Part shown: positions 11,889 to 24,800 of the stretch, one piece after another | Layout: each line of letters begins with the position of its first letter | How positions within the stretch are numbered: position 1 is the first letter of the stretch | Source of the DNA: Cyclospora cayetanensis | Lineage: Eukaryota > Apicomplexa > Conoidasida > Eucoccidiorida > Eimeriidae | Direction: 5' to 3' | Length of the DNA stretch: 64,000 bases | Assembly (NCBI RefSeq): GCF_002999335.1 | Contig: NW_020312094.1 | Location: 39,076-103,075 of the forward strand | Translations under genes and position numbers: made by a program | Notes under the pieces: model-generated | Seen by the model: the letters and a program-made list of their open reading frames with translations, nothing else | Told to the model about the DNA's origin: nothing | Databases searched by the model: none

Positions 11889-13112
11889 TTGTATGCATGG
11901 ATGTACACGTATATTCGTAAGTGTGTCTCTTAGGATAAGAGGGTTTCCGCCATCTATCACAGCAACATGAGGAGAGCTCGAGAAACGGCAGAGATTATTG
12001 CTTCTAAATTGGGGGACACAACACCAGGAATAACAACCGTTCAAGACCCCCTTTTGGCAGAAGGCGTTCCTGCTATGCCTATACCCCCTTCGACTGTGTT
12101 TCACCCAGCGCCTGCCACTGTGGAAGCGTCAGTATTTCGTCTCTCATCCTGTCTCTGTCGTTTCTGATGCTTTTTCGCGTGTCTGGTGCTGTTGGTTGTG
12201 CTTGTTGGTGCCGCGCGGTTGGCTACTGGATGCGTTTTTTCACGCTTTCGAGGCGGCCTCCTTCGCAGGGAGGGGGGGATGGCCTCTTGTTTTTGCTGGC
12301 CATACACACGCACTCCCCCCGCGCACGCGCGAACTGCTCGCTCTTCTGTGTCTTCAGGGATAGCAAGCGCATCGAAGAAGCATTTAGGCGGTACTTCTAC
12401 AGAGGCACCGGGCCGGATCTCCAACAGCAGCAGCAGCAGCAGTTACTGCTCCGTCGCCAGCAGCAGCAGCAGCAGCCAGAGGCGGCTGCGACTGCTACCG
12501 CTAACAGCAAATCCACTGCCAATAGCAGCACTCCCGCAAACAGCAAGCCCCTCCCAACAGAGGAATACAGCATTATTGTGTGCCACGGAAATGTTATTCG
12601 CTATTTTTTCTGCCGGTTAGGCAACCACCCCACCCATGCCCCTCTCGCTCCCGTGTTCAAGGTGTACTTGTGGACTTACTAAAAAGGGTTCTCTCCGCTT
12701 GAGCGGCTCTCTCTCATGCATCTCTTATGCATCTTTCTAATGCTTAGGGATTCCACCTGCTGATAACATTCTTTGGATGCAGCTCTCTGCAACCTGTGTG
12801 TGGGATCCTTCCAGTCGCTGCTGTGGCATATGTCTCCCTTTACAGGAGGCAGTAGTGGCCTTCGTGGCGCAGCGCTTTCGCAGGTTCATCCGCTGAGTCG
12901 CGCGAAACTTGTTCCTCACATGTGGCGCGCCTTCCTGCTTTGGTGTTCCTGTGTGTCGCAGGGCCCTACAGTTGCCTGCATCCGCATGGCTGCGCTTGGC
13001 AACCTTCAACTGCGGCATCACGTGGCTTAGCATAGACAGAAGAGGCTACGTTTCCGCGCGGCAGTTCGGAGACACTGGCCACCTCAATCCTTCAATCATC
13101 ACTTACCGATGA
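9971..13112 (+). CDS. PGAM5: PGAM5-like histidine phosphatase (mitochondrial Ser/Thr phosphatase family), 6 exons
   Basis: Exons 9971-10389, 10719-10861, 11051-11157, 11934-12127, 12358-12615 and 12962-13112 join in frame to about 423 residues. All introns are GT..AG. Residues about 124-145 are a hydrophobic segment, as in the N-terminal membrane anchor of PGAM5. A WNYEWDAW motif follows, matching the family's linker region. The catalytic core is ILVRHA (His187), then YHSNMRRARET, AEGVPAMPIPP, KRIEEAFRRYFYR, IIVCHGNVIRYFFCRAL (second His about 364) and the C-terminal FGDTGHLNPS. PGAM5 lost mutase activity and dephosphorylates phospho-Ser/Thr/His proteins at mitochondria; that activity is a family inference. 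Exon 5 carries a Gln/Ala/Ser-rich insertion at about 310-355, a coccidian low-complexity insert in a surface loop. Family identity is strong; the start codon is the first in-frame Met of exon 1. Confidence 0.9.
11718..11890. repeat. CT and TA microsatellite in a PGAM5 intron
   Basis: (CT)n, then (TA)n, then a T/C-rich stretch and a second (TA)n. It lies in the intron between exons 11051-11157 and 11934-12127 of the PGAM5-like gene. Confidence 0.9.
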
Positions 13113-16100
13113 GCTGCCCTTCTCTAAATCCTTGAATGAAGGGTGAGTCGATAGGTGGATAGGTACGCGTGTTGAGCTATTGCCTAGAGGCTTGCTGCAG
13201 CACGACTGCAGATGGGTGCCCCTGCTGGCGGAGGCCTAAAATGCCTGACACGCACATAGGAGAGTACTGTATTGGATCGTTTGCGATTGCAACGATCTGT
13301 AGAATCTCATAAAATCCGTCGAAACGTGCTGCCACATTTCGGCCCCCCTATTCCTCTCCACGCCAGTGCACCATTATTGCCGGCAGCAGCCACACGGACA
13401 CTGCTGTCGAAACACGGAGGAGCGCCAGAGAAATGCACGCAACGATGCCTCCTTCTCTCCTCATCTGTAATGTTGTTGCACTGGATGCCTAGAAGGCATG
13501 CTTGCAAGGGCAGCGAAAACGAGCGCCGCTGCTGCTGCAGGCAAGCACCTACAGCTCAAATGCGTAGTGTTGCAGTCATGGGAATAATATCTACAAGCAG
13601 AGCAGTGCACGTTGAGATAACACGCCACGCGGGGTGCCCGGCCTTCGCAGCGGCAGCAACAACAGCAGTAGCAGCGAGCACTGCTGCTGCTCTTCTTGCG
13701 CGGGCAGTGGAGTTTTCCCATCCTTTCTCGGTGTCTTTTTGTCCTATTCATAGGGAAGCTCTTCTGCGGCTGCACTGCAGGCTTGTTCACATGCATAATA
13801 TACATACGTACGCATGTGTCGGGAGGCGTTCGGATGTTTTCCCCCAGTATGCGCATTCCACCCTCGTAGCGCAGCCAAATGAAATTTCACTTTAGCATTT
13901 TTACAGTGCCCTGCAAACTCGAAATGTACCTTACTTAACTTGGTATTGCAACCATCGCGTCGATTGGGGCTGCGATTTTGGCGCACGCTTGGGCTACGTG
14001 GTTATCTCAAGTATGCGCTACAGCCACAGCGCTCCGTGATACCACCCACAACTCCAGTACTCTTTCGGCTGCCTTCTCTAACGGCGTATGACAACTGGGT
14101 ACCCACGAATCTCCTTGCACAGGGGTTTACGATTGACAATTAGGCAGGGAAGGTGGGGCAGGCAACAAGGTTTGCACAAAATATGACGAAGAAACGGAGA
14201 CTACAAAGAACCACCTCAACTTAGCTTATTTCGTCTTTGCTGAGGAAATGCACGGCCCCTTACTTCGCATTCACACATACATACATACCTATGCACATAT
14301 TTTTACATACATACAGACACAGTGATGGGCTACGCATGGATGTGGCTGGCCACGCCTTGCCAGAGGCAGATTACGCAAACCCTTGTGGTACTTTGAAATG
14401 GCAACCTCCAGCGCTGCTCCTTTGAACGGGCAAGGCTACATGCAGTGGGACGCTCAGCAGAGAGCAGCAGGCAGCTGCAAAGAAAGAGTGAATATAGCAC
14501 ACTATAAAAACACGACTGACGAAAAGTACAGAGATTGCAGAAAGAATAGAACCCAATCTGGCTTGTGGTGAGTGCCATTGACTGTCCTCGTCGGTTTCTG
14601 TGTCCGTCGCACATTGCGCACTTGGTGCTTAGACCTAAGTGCAACGGACGTTGGGGCATGTACCATCAGCCTTCAGTTTATATGAGCAATGCCTAGCCCA
14701 TGAGAGCTGCTTCTGTTGAGGAATTATGAGATCAAACTATGCTGCTTCCACTTTTCGGTCCAAAAAAGGAACACGTGGGCGTGCTACAAGAAGGGTTCAG
14801 GGAATCTTAGCCGCAGGCAGACTCTCAGCACCTGTGGCCCTTACTCCCTGCTGCAGAAGTGCTACAAAAATTTTGTGATGTGCTCGTCACTTGCCTGGGC
14901 CCTGAGAACAACTATGGGGGTTGTGGAGATCACTCAGCAACACAGTCCTCATGGAGTTTGTATCGATAGCGTTGTTCTTGGAGTTAGCTGCAATAGGAAC
15001 ATCTATATGCTAAATTACAATTTGATTACGTCGCTAGGTAATGCCTTGCAACGAATCCTCCTCAGTGCATATGGGGCATACGCACCCACGTTGGTAGAAT
15101 GCACAAACCTTTTACGTCTAGCCTCTACTTGTCTGATCCATCTTTCTTAATACTACAGGAAGCCCTTACTAATACACAGTACAAAAACAAGATTCCCTCC
15201 CCTTGCCACCATCGTTTGGGCTCCCATGGATCACCCGTAAAATGTATTGGTATACCTGGGCTACCGCAGGTTGAAAGTCAGGTGTGGTAGCTGATTCACC
15301 ACCTGAATTGGTTGTGGAGCTCTGACTCAAGAAAGGACTCTTTATTGTAGAAGTCCATACATCAGCTAGGAAGGAAGCCTGCGGCTGGCAACCCGATTTG
15401 ATGGCACCAGCGAATACCTCGGTGAGAAGCCCCAATGCCCTACCTAAAGATCACAAAATACCAGAAAGGGGGTCTGCAAAAGAACTGAATAGTGATACAA
15501 AGAGGTGTAGCCCTCTTTCCATCTTCCACGGCGTGGGGGCGAATCCCCGTTACACATCCAGTTCTTAGGCACGCAAGGAAAGTACTCCATATGCCAGGAA
15601 GCAGTCACACAGGTGGGAATAATACGAGAGGACTGCCCCGTCTTAAGCGCTTCAAGCAAGATATATGTGCTGCATCTATTCGCAAAATCCTAAATTAGGC
15701 AGTCGCTAGGGCGCGTTTTCGTGAAGGGTACTGGTGCTCACAGAAAACGATCCTGCAGCCTCTTAGGTATCTCACAACACTATTAAATGCTACAGACTCG
15801 ATAGTGAGGGGCGCTCTTTTCCTGAAGGCATAGCACAGAGCTATGCTGCCCGCAGTGTCTTGTAGCCCATGCCTTGGCAGGCTGGGCGAACAATATGCAT
15901 GCCGGGGTATTTATGCCTTACTAGTGCAGTACTTGCTGCAGCAAAATAAAGCATAAGAATTTCGGGAATTTATATTTTGCGGGGGTTGTTGGAAAGGGGA
16001 TAGAGTAGTCCAAGTGCTAGTCTACCAACCACTGCCATGCTGTCTTTCTCTCAGCCCTCTAAGCCACGAGCTGCCTGGCTGCGCCTATAGCCGTGGGATT

Positions 16101-16482
16101 CCCCAATATTTCCCAAATATACTTTCTTATCTGAAGAAAGAAAACTAAATCCTAGAGCTCCAGTTCTGCAAACTTCTTGTTGAGCGGTGATTCAACATGG
16201 TGTGTATTCCGGTTTACTATGCAGCCGCCAGGCCACCTTCGTCATTCTTCCTGCCCTTTTCTCCGTTAAAATTATTGAAAACAACATTTTAAGCCGAGTT
16301 CGAGCCTATATCAGTGCAGTTCTACTCCCCCTCTGACTTTTCGCTGCCCATGCTGCCTCGAACACCTGGGAAATCCTCGCTCTTTACGCTTCCAACCCGA
16401 TGTTGCGTTATTGATTTTGTGTTCTGCTTAGTTCATGAGTACCCTGTGATTCTTTCTTCCCTTTTGATATTGTTTTCTTCAG
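13113..16482. other. Gene-poor region with no confident gene
   Basis: About 3.4 kb with few trinucleotide repeats and only short open frames. The longest (14716-15150, + strand, 144 codons) has no recognisable motif. Part of the right end must hold the missing first exon of the superoxide dismutase gene. An ATG at 16197 opens a short frame with a possible GTTAAA donor near 16265, but I cannot confirm it. Confidence 0.5.
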
Positions 16483-18061
16483 GCGCTCTTTAGGACAGCC
16501 CTTCGCCTGAGCGAGAGGTTCTCTTTGCCGGCTTTGCCATACAAGCTCGATGCCCTGGAACCGCACATCTCTAAACGCACCCTCGAACACCACTATGGTA
16601 AGGTGCTTTTGTATCCGCTGTATCCCTAGCACTCTGTCTGCTTTTCAGGTTCCCCTTTCATACCAGTGGTGCGCTACAGGCCTACGGCCAGCGGCACGCA
16701 TATCGATTGTCAGAGGGATTGTCTGAGCACTCTAAAGCAGCCATGCTGCGCGCTGCAGAGGGTCTAACGTGCGTTTCTATTCTTTTGGTGTGCTTTCAGG
16801 GAAGCACCATCAGGCATACGTAAACAAGCTCAACGCGCTGGTGAAAGACAGCGAAAATCCCGCGCATATGAAGATTGAGAGCATCATCAAAACCGAGAAG
16901 GGGCCTATCTATAATCAGGCACGGTGCTGATGCTGTCGTCCCTGTCTGTACAGCTGCATTGGTGCAGTTCTTTCGTGTTTGCTGAGACTCACGCCCTTGC
17001 TCTTGAGCTTGTTAGTCAGTCTTCTTGCGTGCTGCTATCACGTCGGATGGGCCTACAGGCAGCTCAAGTCTGGAATCACAGTTTCTACTTCAATTGCTTA
17101 GGCCCTCGTGACGAAGACACAAGCTCTCCGTTAGGTCCAACGCTGAAACGAATTGAAAGGGACTTTGGGTCGCTCGAGAACTTCAAAAATGAGTTTAAGG
17201 AGAAAGTTTTGGGACACTTTGGATCAGGTATGAATAAACCCATACGGCAACATCCAGGTGTATGCACACTTAAGCGTATACCGGGGCTGTATAGCTGATG
17301 GCATTCTGGACATCAAGTAGCGCAGAGCAAAAGGCAGTAGCTAGGTACAGTTAGCTCACACGGCACCCCTGTAGGCGAAACACAGTGGGCAGCTGGCTAG
17401 CGACTTACTTCAACTAAGGGTCTCTATACTTTAAAATATTTATTTTATCTAATGCCTCCGTTGAAGGGTCCACCTTTTACTTCATTGCCGCCGTCCTGAC
17501 GGAATCTACTGCCTTCCTTCCGCTCTTGTGTGTTATCGCCTGTACACTTTATTTCTCCGTCGGTGGTCTGTGCATTAACTGCACTGTAGTGCAAGGTTGC
17601 TCCGTGAAACACGGTATCTACAGATGACTATCTCTGCATCGACATCTCTCTCTCCAGCGCCGTCTGCTTGAGCGTCAGTGCGTTGGCTGTTTGGGCTCGT
17701 CTGTTTCCTGGTACCCACTAATTTGTCGATTATTTGCTTAATGCACACATACCTATGCATTCTTGTACATTCTCCTATGCGGTTTTGATCTGTTCGCTGT
17801 TTCGGCCTGTGTGAAGGTTGGGTGTGGCTAGTGTACAACACGTCGAACGACAAACTGGAGTTTCTGGAGGGTCATGATGCGCAGTGCCCGCTTTCCATCG
17901 CTCCCCGTTGTTCTCCCCTCCTCTGCTGTGACGTGTGGGAACACGCGTACTACCTTGATACCCAACACGACAGAGCGAAATATTTCGAAAACTTCTGGAG
18001 TGTCATCAACTGGCACTTCGTCAATGAGCAGTTCATGAACAATCTGCTCGAAACATACTAG
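16483..18061 (+). CDS. SODB: Iron superoxide dismutase, first exon not located
   Basis: Exons 16483-16597, 16800-16918, 17059-17227 and 17817-18061 encode 215 residues. The protein disproportionates superoxide to oxygen and hydrogen peroxide with Fe at the active site. Metal-ligand motifs are all present: LEHHYGKHHQAYV, AAQVWNHSFYFNCL and DVWEHAYYLD. Gln in AAQVWNH together with Ala in HDAQCPL is the iron-type rather than the manganese-type arrangement. The N-terminus begins mid-reading-frame after a TTCTTCAG acceptor, with an in-frame stop upstream and about 15 residues before the conserved SLPALPYKLDALEP. At least one 5' exon is therefore missing, probably a targeting peptide; Toxoplasma and Plasmodium have cytosolic and mitochondrial isoforms. 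The junction 16918/17059 conserves the family sequence only with a GC..AG intron. Between HDA and PL the usual Gly is Gln. Confidence 0.92.
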
Positions 18062-18812
18062 TCTGTAACATATGCCGCATATGTGCCCCCATCTTCTTAA
18101 CGCGGTGAGGGGCCTGCTTACTTCTCCTGCAGCCACAGAGGCACAGGATGATGTGCTGCCAAACAGCAGCATGAGGAACAAATTTGAGGGGGGGAATACC
18201 AGTTTTTTTCAGATGCTGGAAGGCCCTTCCATATGAGACGAACACCTCGTTACGCTTCTAGGGTGCCGTTTTGTATACTGCTGGTGCTGTTTGCTTGAAA
18301 CACGGCTGGCTGCTGCTTCGGGTGTCCGACAAGAAATACAGCTACCCAGTATTATTCAGCGAAGCATCAAATGTTCCTCGTAAAACTTCGATTAGTCCTA
18401 AAACAAGGGAAGCTAGCACGATTGGAATGTGTAGGCGGCTCCGAGGCAACTGACCGACAGCTGACACTGTTCATCAGGAAGCCACGAAAACATAGTAATG
18501 CGTGGAAGTAATGACTGTACGCGCATGCATATGATGCATGCCATCCATTAAATTATTGAAGGCATTGGGCCGGTAGCGCCAGAAACAGTGGCAATCCTTC
18601 GCCCAGTGCTGCTATTGCAACTGCCAGTGCGACGATCTGAAATTGCTGTAGACGGCATTGTGGAGATCCTTTTATTCGTAGAAGGTGTCACTATTCAGAA
18701 ATTGCTCCTTACTTAGGATGTGCACCAGTGGCGGCGAGATGAGGACCAGCCAGAGGGGGTGCTCTCTGCCGAGGAGCAGATGGTGCACGTCTGTGCTGCA
18801 AGGGGCAGCAGG

Positions 18813-21800
18813 CTAAGCGTTCTGCCGCTGCGTTTGCATCCGCATAAGCTGTCTTTGCTTCATGGAATTGACCTGCTCTATAGTTCCGCTGAACTGATGT
18901 CCATGGGCCTGTTGCTGCTGTTGTTGCACCTGAATCAAATGTGCTCCCCCGTTGTCGTGTGTCTTCATTGCTCCGACTCCCTGCAGCGGAACGCCCCCTA
19001 ATGCAGCCGCTGCCGCCTCCGGCGTTGGATAGATGCCATAGTGCTCCGCATACTTCTCAATTTGGCCAGGGGTTAGGGCTTCGATTTGCTGCAGGCCCCC
19101 CACTACATGTGATGCCCCCAGCTGCACGTTTGGCACCTCTGCGAGCGATCGAACAGGAATGCGCTTTACGGCCTGTTGCTGAATCTGCTGTTGCATTTGC
19201 TTCTGCATCGCATGCTGCTGCTGTTCTTGGGCAATGGGGAAGGGTATATCCATGGGGGACGACGCGGAGGCGCCTTGCATAGCTCTGACTTGGTGTAGGA
19301 ACTGCTGATGCAGCTGCTGTTGTATCTGTTGCTGCATTTGCTGAACTTGCTGCTCCATCTGCAACGACATATCACGCGTCATATCGACATCTCCGCCAAT
19401 ATGAGGCGGCATACTACCGAAGGGAACTGCAGACGATACGGGTGGCAGAGAAGAAGTCATCATCGTTCTTGGCGGTTGGTGCTGTTGCATCTGTTGTTGC
19501 ATCTGTTGTTGCATCTGTTGTTGCATCTGTTGTTGCATCTGTTGTTGCTGCTGCAATTGCTGGTGCATCTGCTGTTGCATCTGCTGCTGCTGTTGTTGTT
19601 GCTGCTGTTGCTGCTGTTGTTGCTGCTGTTGTTGCTGCTGTTGCTGCTGCTCAGCCTGCTGTTGCTGCTGCTGTTCGTCGTCGCTGGATTGCCATAGTCC
19701 CAGTGCCTCTAGCAGCTTTCCAGCGCTTCTTAAAGGGTTGCTAATGCTGAGGCTACGCTGCGGTTGTTGCTGCTGCTTTTGCTCCTGTTCAGCATCTGAT
19801 GAGCTACCAGGCTGTTTGCTTCTGCCTCGTCTCATGTATATTTCCGTCTTTTCTGTGGTGCTAATAGTCCGTTTCCATGTGCCCACTTCAGGTCGCACTG
19901 GGGTGGGCCCGTTGGTATGAGGCACTGGCGGCTGCATGGAGACCATGCGGCTCCCTGGCAGGTTGCTTTTACCGACGTTAGAGTTGGTGGCAGAAAGCGT
20001 TGAGTGTTGCATTGCTTCCTTGTTTCCGGCTAGCCACGTGGGTAGTGCGGCTGTCATTGGAGCTGTAGATACTTGGGGAAATCGCGGCAGTGAAGCAACA
20101 GATTCGAAACTTTGGTGCCGTTGCGGGTGCTGTTGCTGCATCTGTTGTTGTTGCATCTGCTGATGTTGCAGCCTCTGCTGTTGTTGCATCTGTTGTTGTT
20201 GCATCTGCTGATGTTGCAGCCTCTGCTGTTGCTGCATCTGCTGGTTCTGCTGCTGTATCTGCTGCTTTTGCTGTTCCGTCGGTTGCTGTTGCTCCGGCAT
20301 TTGGGCTTTGCCATTTTGCCTATTGCGTTCGTGTTGCATTTGGAGTTGAAGTGTTTGTTGTTTGTAGAAATCTTGCAGCTGCTGAATACTGCTCTGCCTT
20401 GTGTTCTGTTCTGTTGCTGTGGCCTCGTAAGCCCCTTGAAGTCTGGAGACCTGTGCCATGCTGTCTGCAGCGGCGAGCGCCTGCTGCTCTGCTGCGCGTG
20501 CTGCCGCGCTTGCTGCAGCAGCCGTAGCCTGAAGATTTGCAGTAGCTGTTGCTTCCGCCACCCGTGCACCTTCGGGGAGATGCGCTGGGTTGGTGACTTC
20601 CGTACCATCTTCATAGACATAGCGCACATTTACGACGCCGTTAGAAGCCGCATTAAGTCCCAGTCGGTCTGCTTCATCTTGCGTGATGTTTTGCAGGCGC
20701 TCAGCGGCAGCTGCTGAGGCTTTGCGGTCTGCCGCTGCCTTTTCTGCTGCCAGCTGAAGGCGCCGCAGCTCTTCGATATCCGACTCTAGTTCCAGCTGCA
20801 TGTTCTGGAGGCACTTGCTTACCAGCTGCAACGCATAGCGTGCGCATGACAGGAGAGGCGGGTGTCGCATGAATATGACAGCGGAAAGACAGGGAAGTTG
20901 CTGTGGGCATCCTGCGTTACTGTGCAACGTAATGATAGAATAGAGGCATGCAGCAGCACAGCACAGCTGAAAGAGGCAGAGAAAACCCCAGAAATTGCAG
21001 AGATGCAGACGGAAGCCACACAACGAGGTTGAAAATACAAAGCTAGAGAGGTAGACACCCGAGACAACCGGCCCAACTAAGAGAGCACTTCAACCAACAA
21101 ACGCGATGCAGCTTGCATGCCCCGAGGCACCGGGCACAGAGTGCACCGTTCGTAGGCCGCATGCGTCCACATACGCACACACATATACACCCACTGACCA
21201 CGCGCGCTTGTTCCAAGGCAAGCTTGTGCTCAACAGCTACAGCCCTCTCCCAGTATGGCTGCGCCTCCTTGAGCTGATGGTTAAAGGTCTGCACGGCATA
21301 TTGTGGGGATCTGCGGTTCAGCAGAAGCTCTGCTTCTGACGTGCAGCCTTCCATCAGGCGCTGAAGATATCTGCATACAATCGGAGAAGGATGCAGGGGA
21401 ACAGAGAGAAACTCGGAACAACTCCTTGCTCCGGGTTCTGCACAGAGTAAACTGGTGATTCTTGTGATCCGTTTGAAAGGAAATAAGGGAGAAAGACATT
21501 TCTAGAGCTGTGCACTAGCTAGCCCGTTTCCCCAGTAAGAACTGCAAGCTCAAAAACTAAGGCTAGACTGCAAGGGGGTGATATGGCAAGCGCTAGCGTC
21601 TGTATATCAAGGGCATAAAGACGGAGACATCCTACGCACTGACGCCGGAAGAGCAGGGAGGGGGCAAGCAGGCATACATACATACAGCCAGAAGGAGGGG
21701 CAGAAAGAAAAACGGACGAAAGAAGTGCTCGATGTATAGCATTGCGAGGCTGCCAAATAAAGTCTTAGGAACGAAAAGAAGAGGAGCAGAAACAATGGAT

Positions 21801-24800
21801 CGTTGAAGATGCTGAATTTCTCGCGTATTTGGGGCCACGCACCTGAGTAGCCACTTGCCGGCGAACTCGTGTGCAGACGAGCGACCCTGTAATCGCTGAA
21901 GCGTTTCGTCTAAGGCTGAACACGCACGCATGTACCATTCAAGCGGGGACTAGAAATGCACATAGAGTAAGTTGGAGTGACCATTACTGCGTGAACGGCT
22001 GCGCCCTGTAGGAGGGCGTGTAGAGATTATCTGTAAACGGCCTCTCCTACCCCGGCAACCAATCCCAATAGAAGCTCAAACCAGCAGAGCGAAGCGAGGC
22101 AGGCGCAGCCAAAGAAGCCTCCGTTCCTCACAGAATAGAAGAAAAGTATAGCGAAAAAAGGGAGGAATGCCAGGGAAGGAAAGGAGCACAGGGTGACACG
22201 CTTCGAGATGTGAGGGCACCCTGAAGGCAGAACTAGAGAGGCCTAGCGATCGGAGAACGAGAGGTAGCAGCCACAAGGCATTATGGGGAAACCAAGAAAT
22301 CAGGCCTTAGATTGAGTGCTTTTGCTTACTCTTAAAGTTCATCGAAAGCCTTTGTGTCGTTTCCCTGAGGATTCGGATATCAGGCTCGTGGAATTGCTGC
22401 AGCAACTGCAACAGCGTAGGCATTGCGATAGTGTCTGGCTGGCCCCCCAAGCCTCTACTCTTCAGCTGCTCAAAAACATCATTGCACAACTGGACAGTGC
22501 TGCCAGAGCAGCCATCCACGAAAGCTCGGAGAAACTGGTCCCGGGTAAGTACAGGACCTGCAAATACACGGCAAGGCATTGCAGCAGCACCACTAGAATT
22601 CGTTGATATCTTTATATCGAGGATAGAAAATATGTTGCTTGATGTACCTACAGACCTAGATGCGCGTGCACTTTCTTGTGCAGGTCCCACAAGTGTGCGC
22701 TGGCTAAGGGCAGAGAGAGAGGCAATTTATATATCTATAGTGCAGAAATGCATTCCGCTTAAGCCCGTTCATTGAAAAAGACACCCGCAACTGCACTCCA
22801 AAGTGGCAGGAGCGCTAGCACATTCCCTTTTGACCTTTACCTGGTAGCCTGAGCTTGTCTACTACATCTTGCTTCCAGTGAACAGGACTCTTTTCTGAGG
22901 CACGTTGACGTTGCTCATGTGGCTGTTGCCCCTGGAGTTCCCGCTGTTGCTGTTGTTTTCCATCCGAACGCCGCTGCCACTCTGCTTCTTGCCGTTGCTG
23001 CTGCTGCTCATGCAGTTTGCTCTGCGTCATCTGCACCTGTCGCACCTGCTGCTCTTCCTGGAGTACCTGTTCATCTTTTTCATCCGGAGTTGTTTCTCTT
23101 GTAGCGGCCTGTTCTTGCAGCTGTTGGTGCTTCATCGGGGACGCATCAACAGCTTCGGCCTTTGCCTGTTGCTGCTGCTTCTGCTGCAGTGCCTTCTCTT
23201 GAGCACTCATCTTCTCGGTACTAGCCTTTAGAGGTTTTGATTTGCTGCTGGGTGCACCGGTGGAAGGAGCAACAGACCGTGCCTTCTTGCGAGCGTTGCG
23301 CTTCTGAACCATCAAAGAAAAATGCGGGCGCCTCCTTGGAAGTCGATTGCCGTTCGTTGCTTGCTGTAACGACGCCCGTGTCGGAGACGCCAGTGTGTCC
23401 GAGAGGCAGACACACTTGTGGAGGCAGCAGAATAAAGTCTTTGAAGGATCAAAAATGATTCAAAAATGGGTAGCTAGCTGAAATTTTGTGCTGCGAGGAG
23501 CGTTGTTGCTTCTGCCGATAATGCTGCTGCCGCTGCTGTTCCGAGTGTCGATACACCTCAGCTGCAGGAGGAACTGGCGATGTGTTGGCTGTACCTACAA
23601 CAGACAAAACTAGATTTGAACGAGTTGCTCCTTAGAAACAGTTGTACCCTACTGTAAGGTATGGTGGGGGCTTATTGCAAAAGAAGCAGAGGAACGGAGG
23701 GAACCGGCTGTGTCCAAAGACGGTGGTAGTCGAGCTTCGCTGTTGGTTGACTGCAGCAAAAGCCCATCAGTCTGCGTGTCTCGAGAGGAAAAAAGACAAT
23801 ACACGCTGGTAAAACATCACAACTCAGAGAAAAGTATGCCGATCCAGCTACATTTCAGCTGTCCTACACGAAGCAGCTCACCGAGTCCCTGCAGGTGGCG
23901 GCTGCTCAGCCGAGCGCTCTGCTTGCCGTGTCGTGACCGCTGCCACTGAGTGTTTGCTGGCAAAGTGCCCTAGTACAAGGAAATACAGCTCGAAAATTTA
24001 TACAAACAATTTACAGAAGGTGATCTGGGGCGCTGTAAGTGCATATAAAGAACCATTACGTGGTATTCCATGAATTTGGTTGCCCACAGGTTCACGGAGG
24101 TGCTGGCAGCGAGCTCGTAATGTCCACGCCCCTCTGAGCATTATTTCTTTCCATATGCCCACCTTATACAGACTTTAATATCCAAAAACTGAAGGAGTTA
24201 AAATGTCATTGAGGAGAGATAAAACTCGGGGACTTCCGAGTGATCACGATGCGGTGCGTCGTCAGCTGTCTAGTTACCTCTGTGTCCGACACCCGGTGAA
24301 GCTAGAGCAAATGCCTTGTTTGACCTTCTGTTCGATTTATGGTCCTCAGAACCAATATTATTGTCGATTCTAGCCACAATTTGGTCAGGCTTACTCACCT
24401 GGTCCCCTCTAGACCTCTTCTGGCATGTGAAGCTGTGCGTTCCTACCGCTTCCTTCCATGCTAAAGTCAGTGTGTCTGTGAGACCCAAAAGGCACGAAGG
24501 CCCATAAGCAAAGGCCTAGATCTGGTGAATAGGACTTTATGGGCGATTTGTACACTCAAAGGTCATAATCACTCACGTATTGATATGCTAGGCATGAACA
24601 TCCGAGGGGTTGTGTCGCAGACAAAACACGGCACACGGACTGGAAATGCGTCGAAGTATGTGTATCGCAAAATCAGAGAAAGTATTGTGCAGGTCCCGTA
24701 GCTCCCAGAGCAGCACCTGGAACTGCCATCCGAAAGCATCTGCAACAGCATCAACCGCAGTTAGAGGCGAAGCTGCAATCGAGCTCAGAATTTAGTAGAA

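Noticed and set aside
14716..15150. 144-codon + strand ORF considered as a retroelement fragment
   Set aside because: I looked for reverse transcriptase, RNase H and integrase signatures and found none I could defend.
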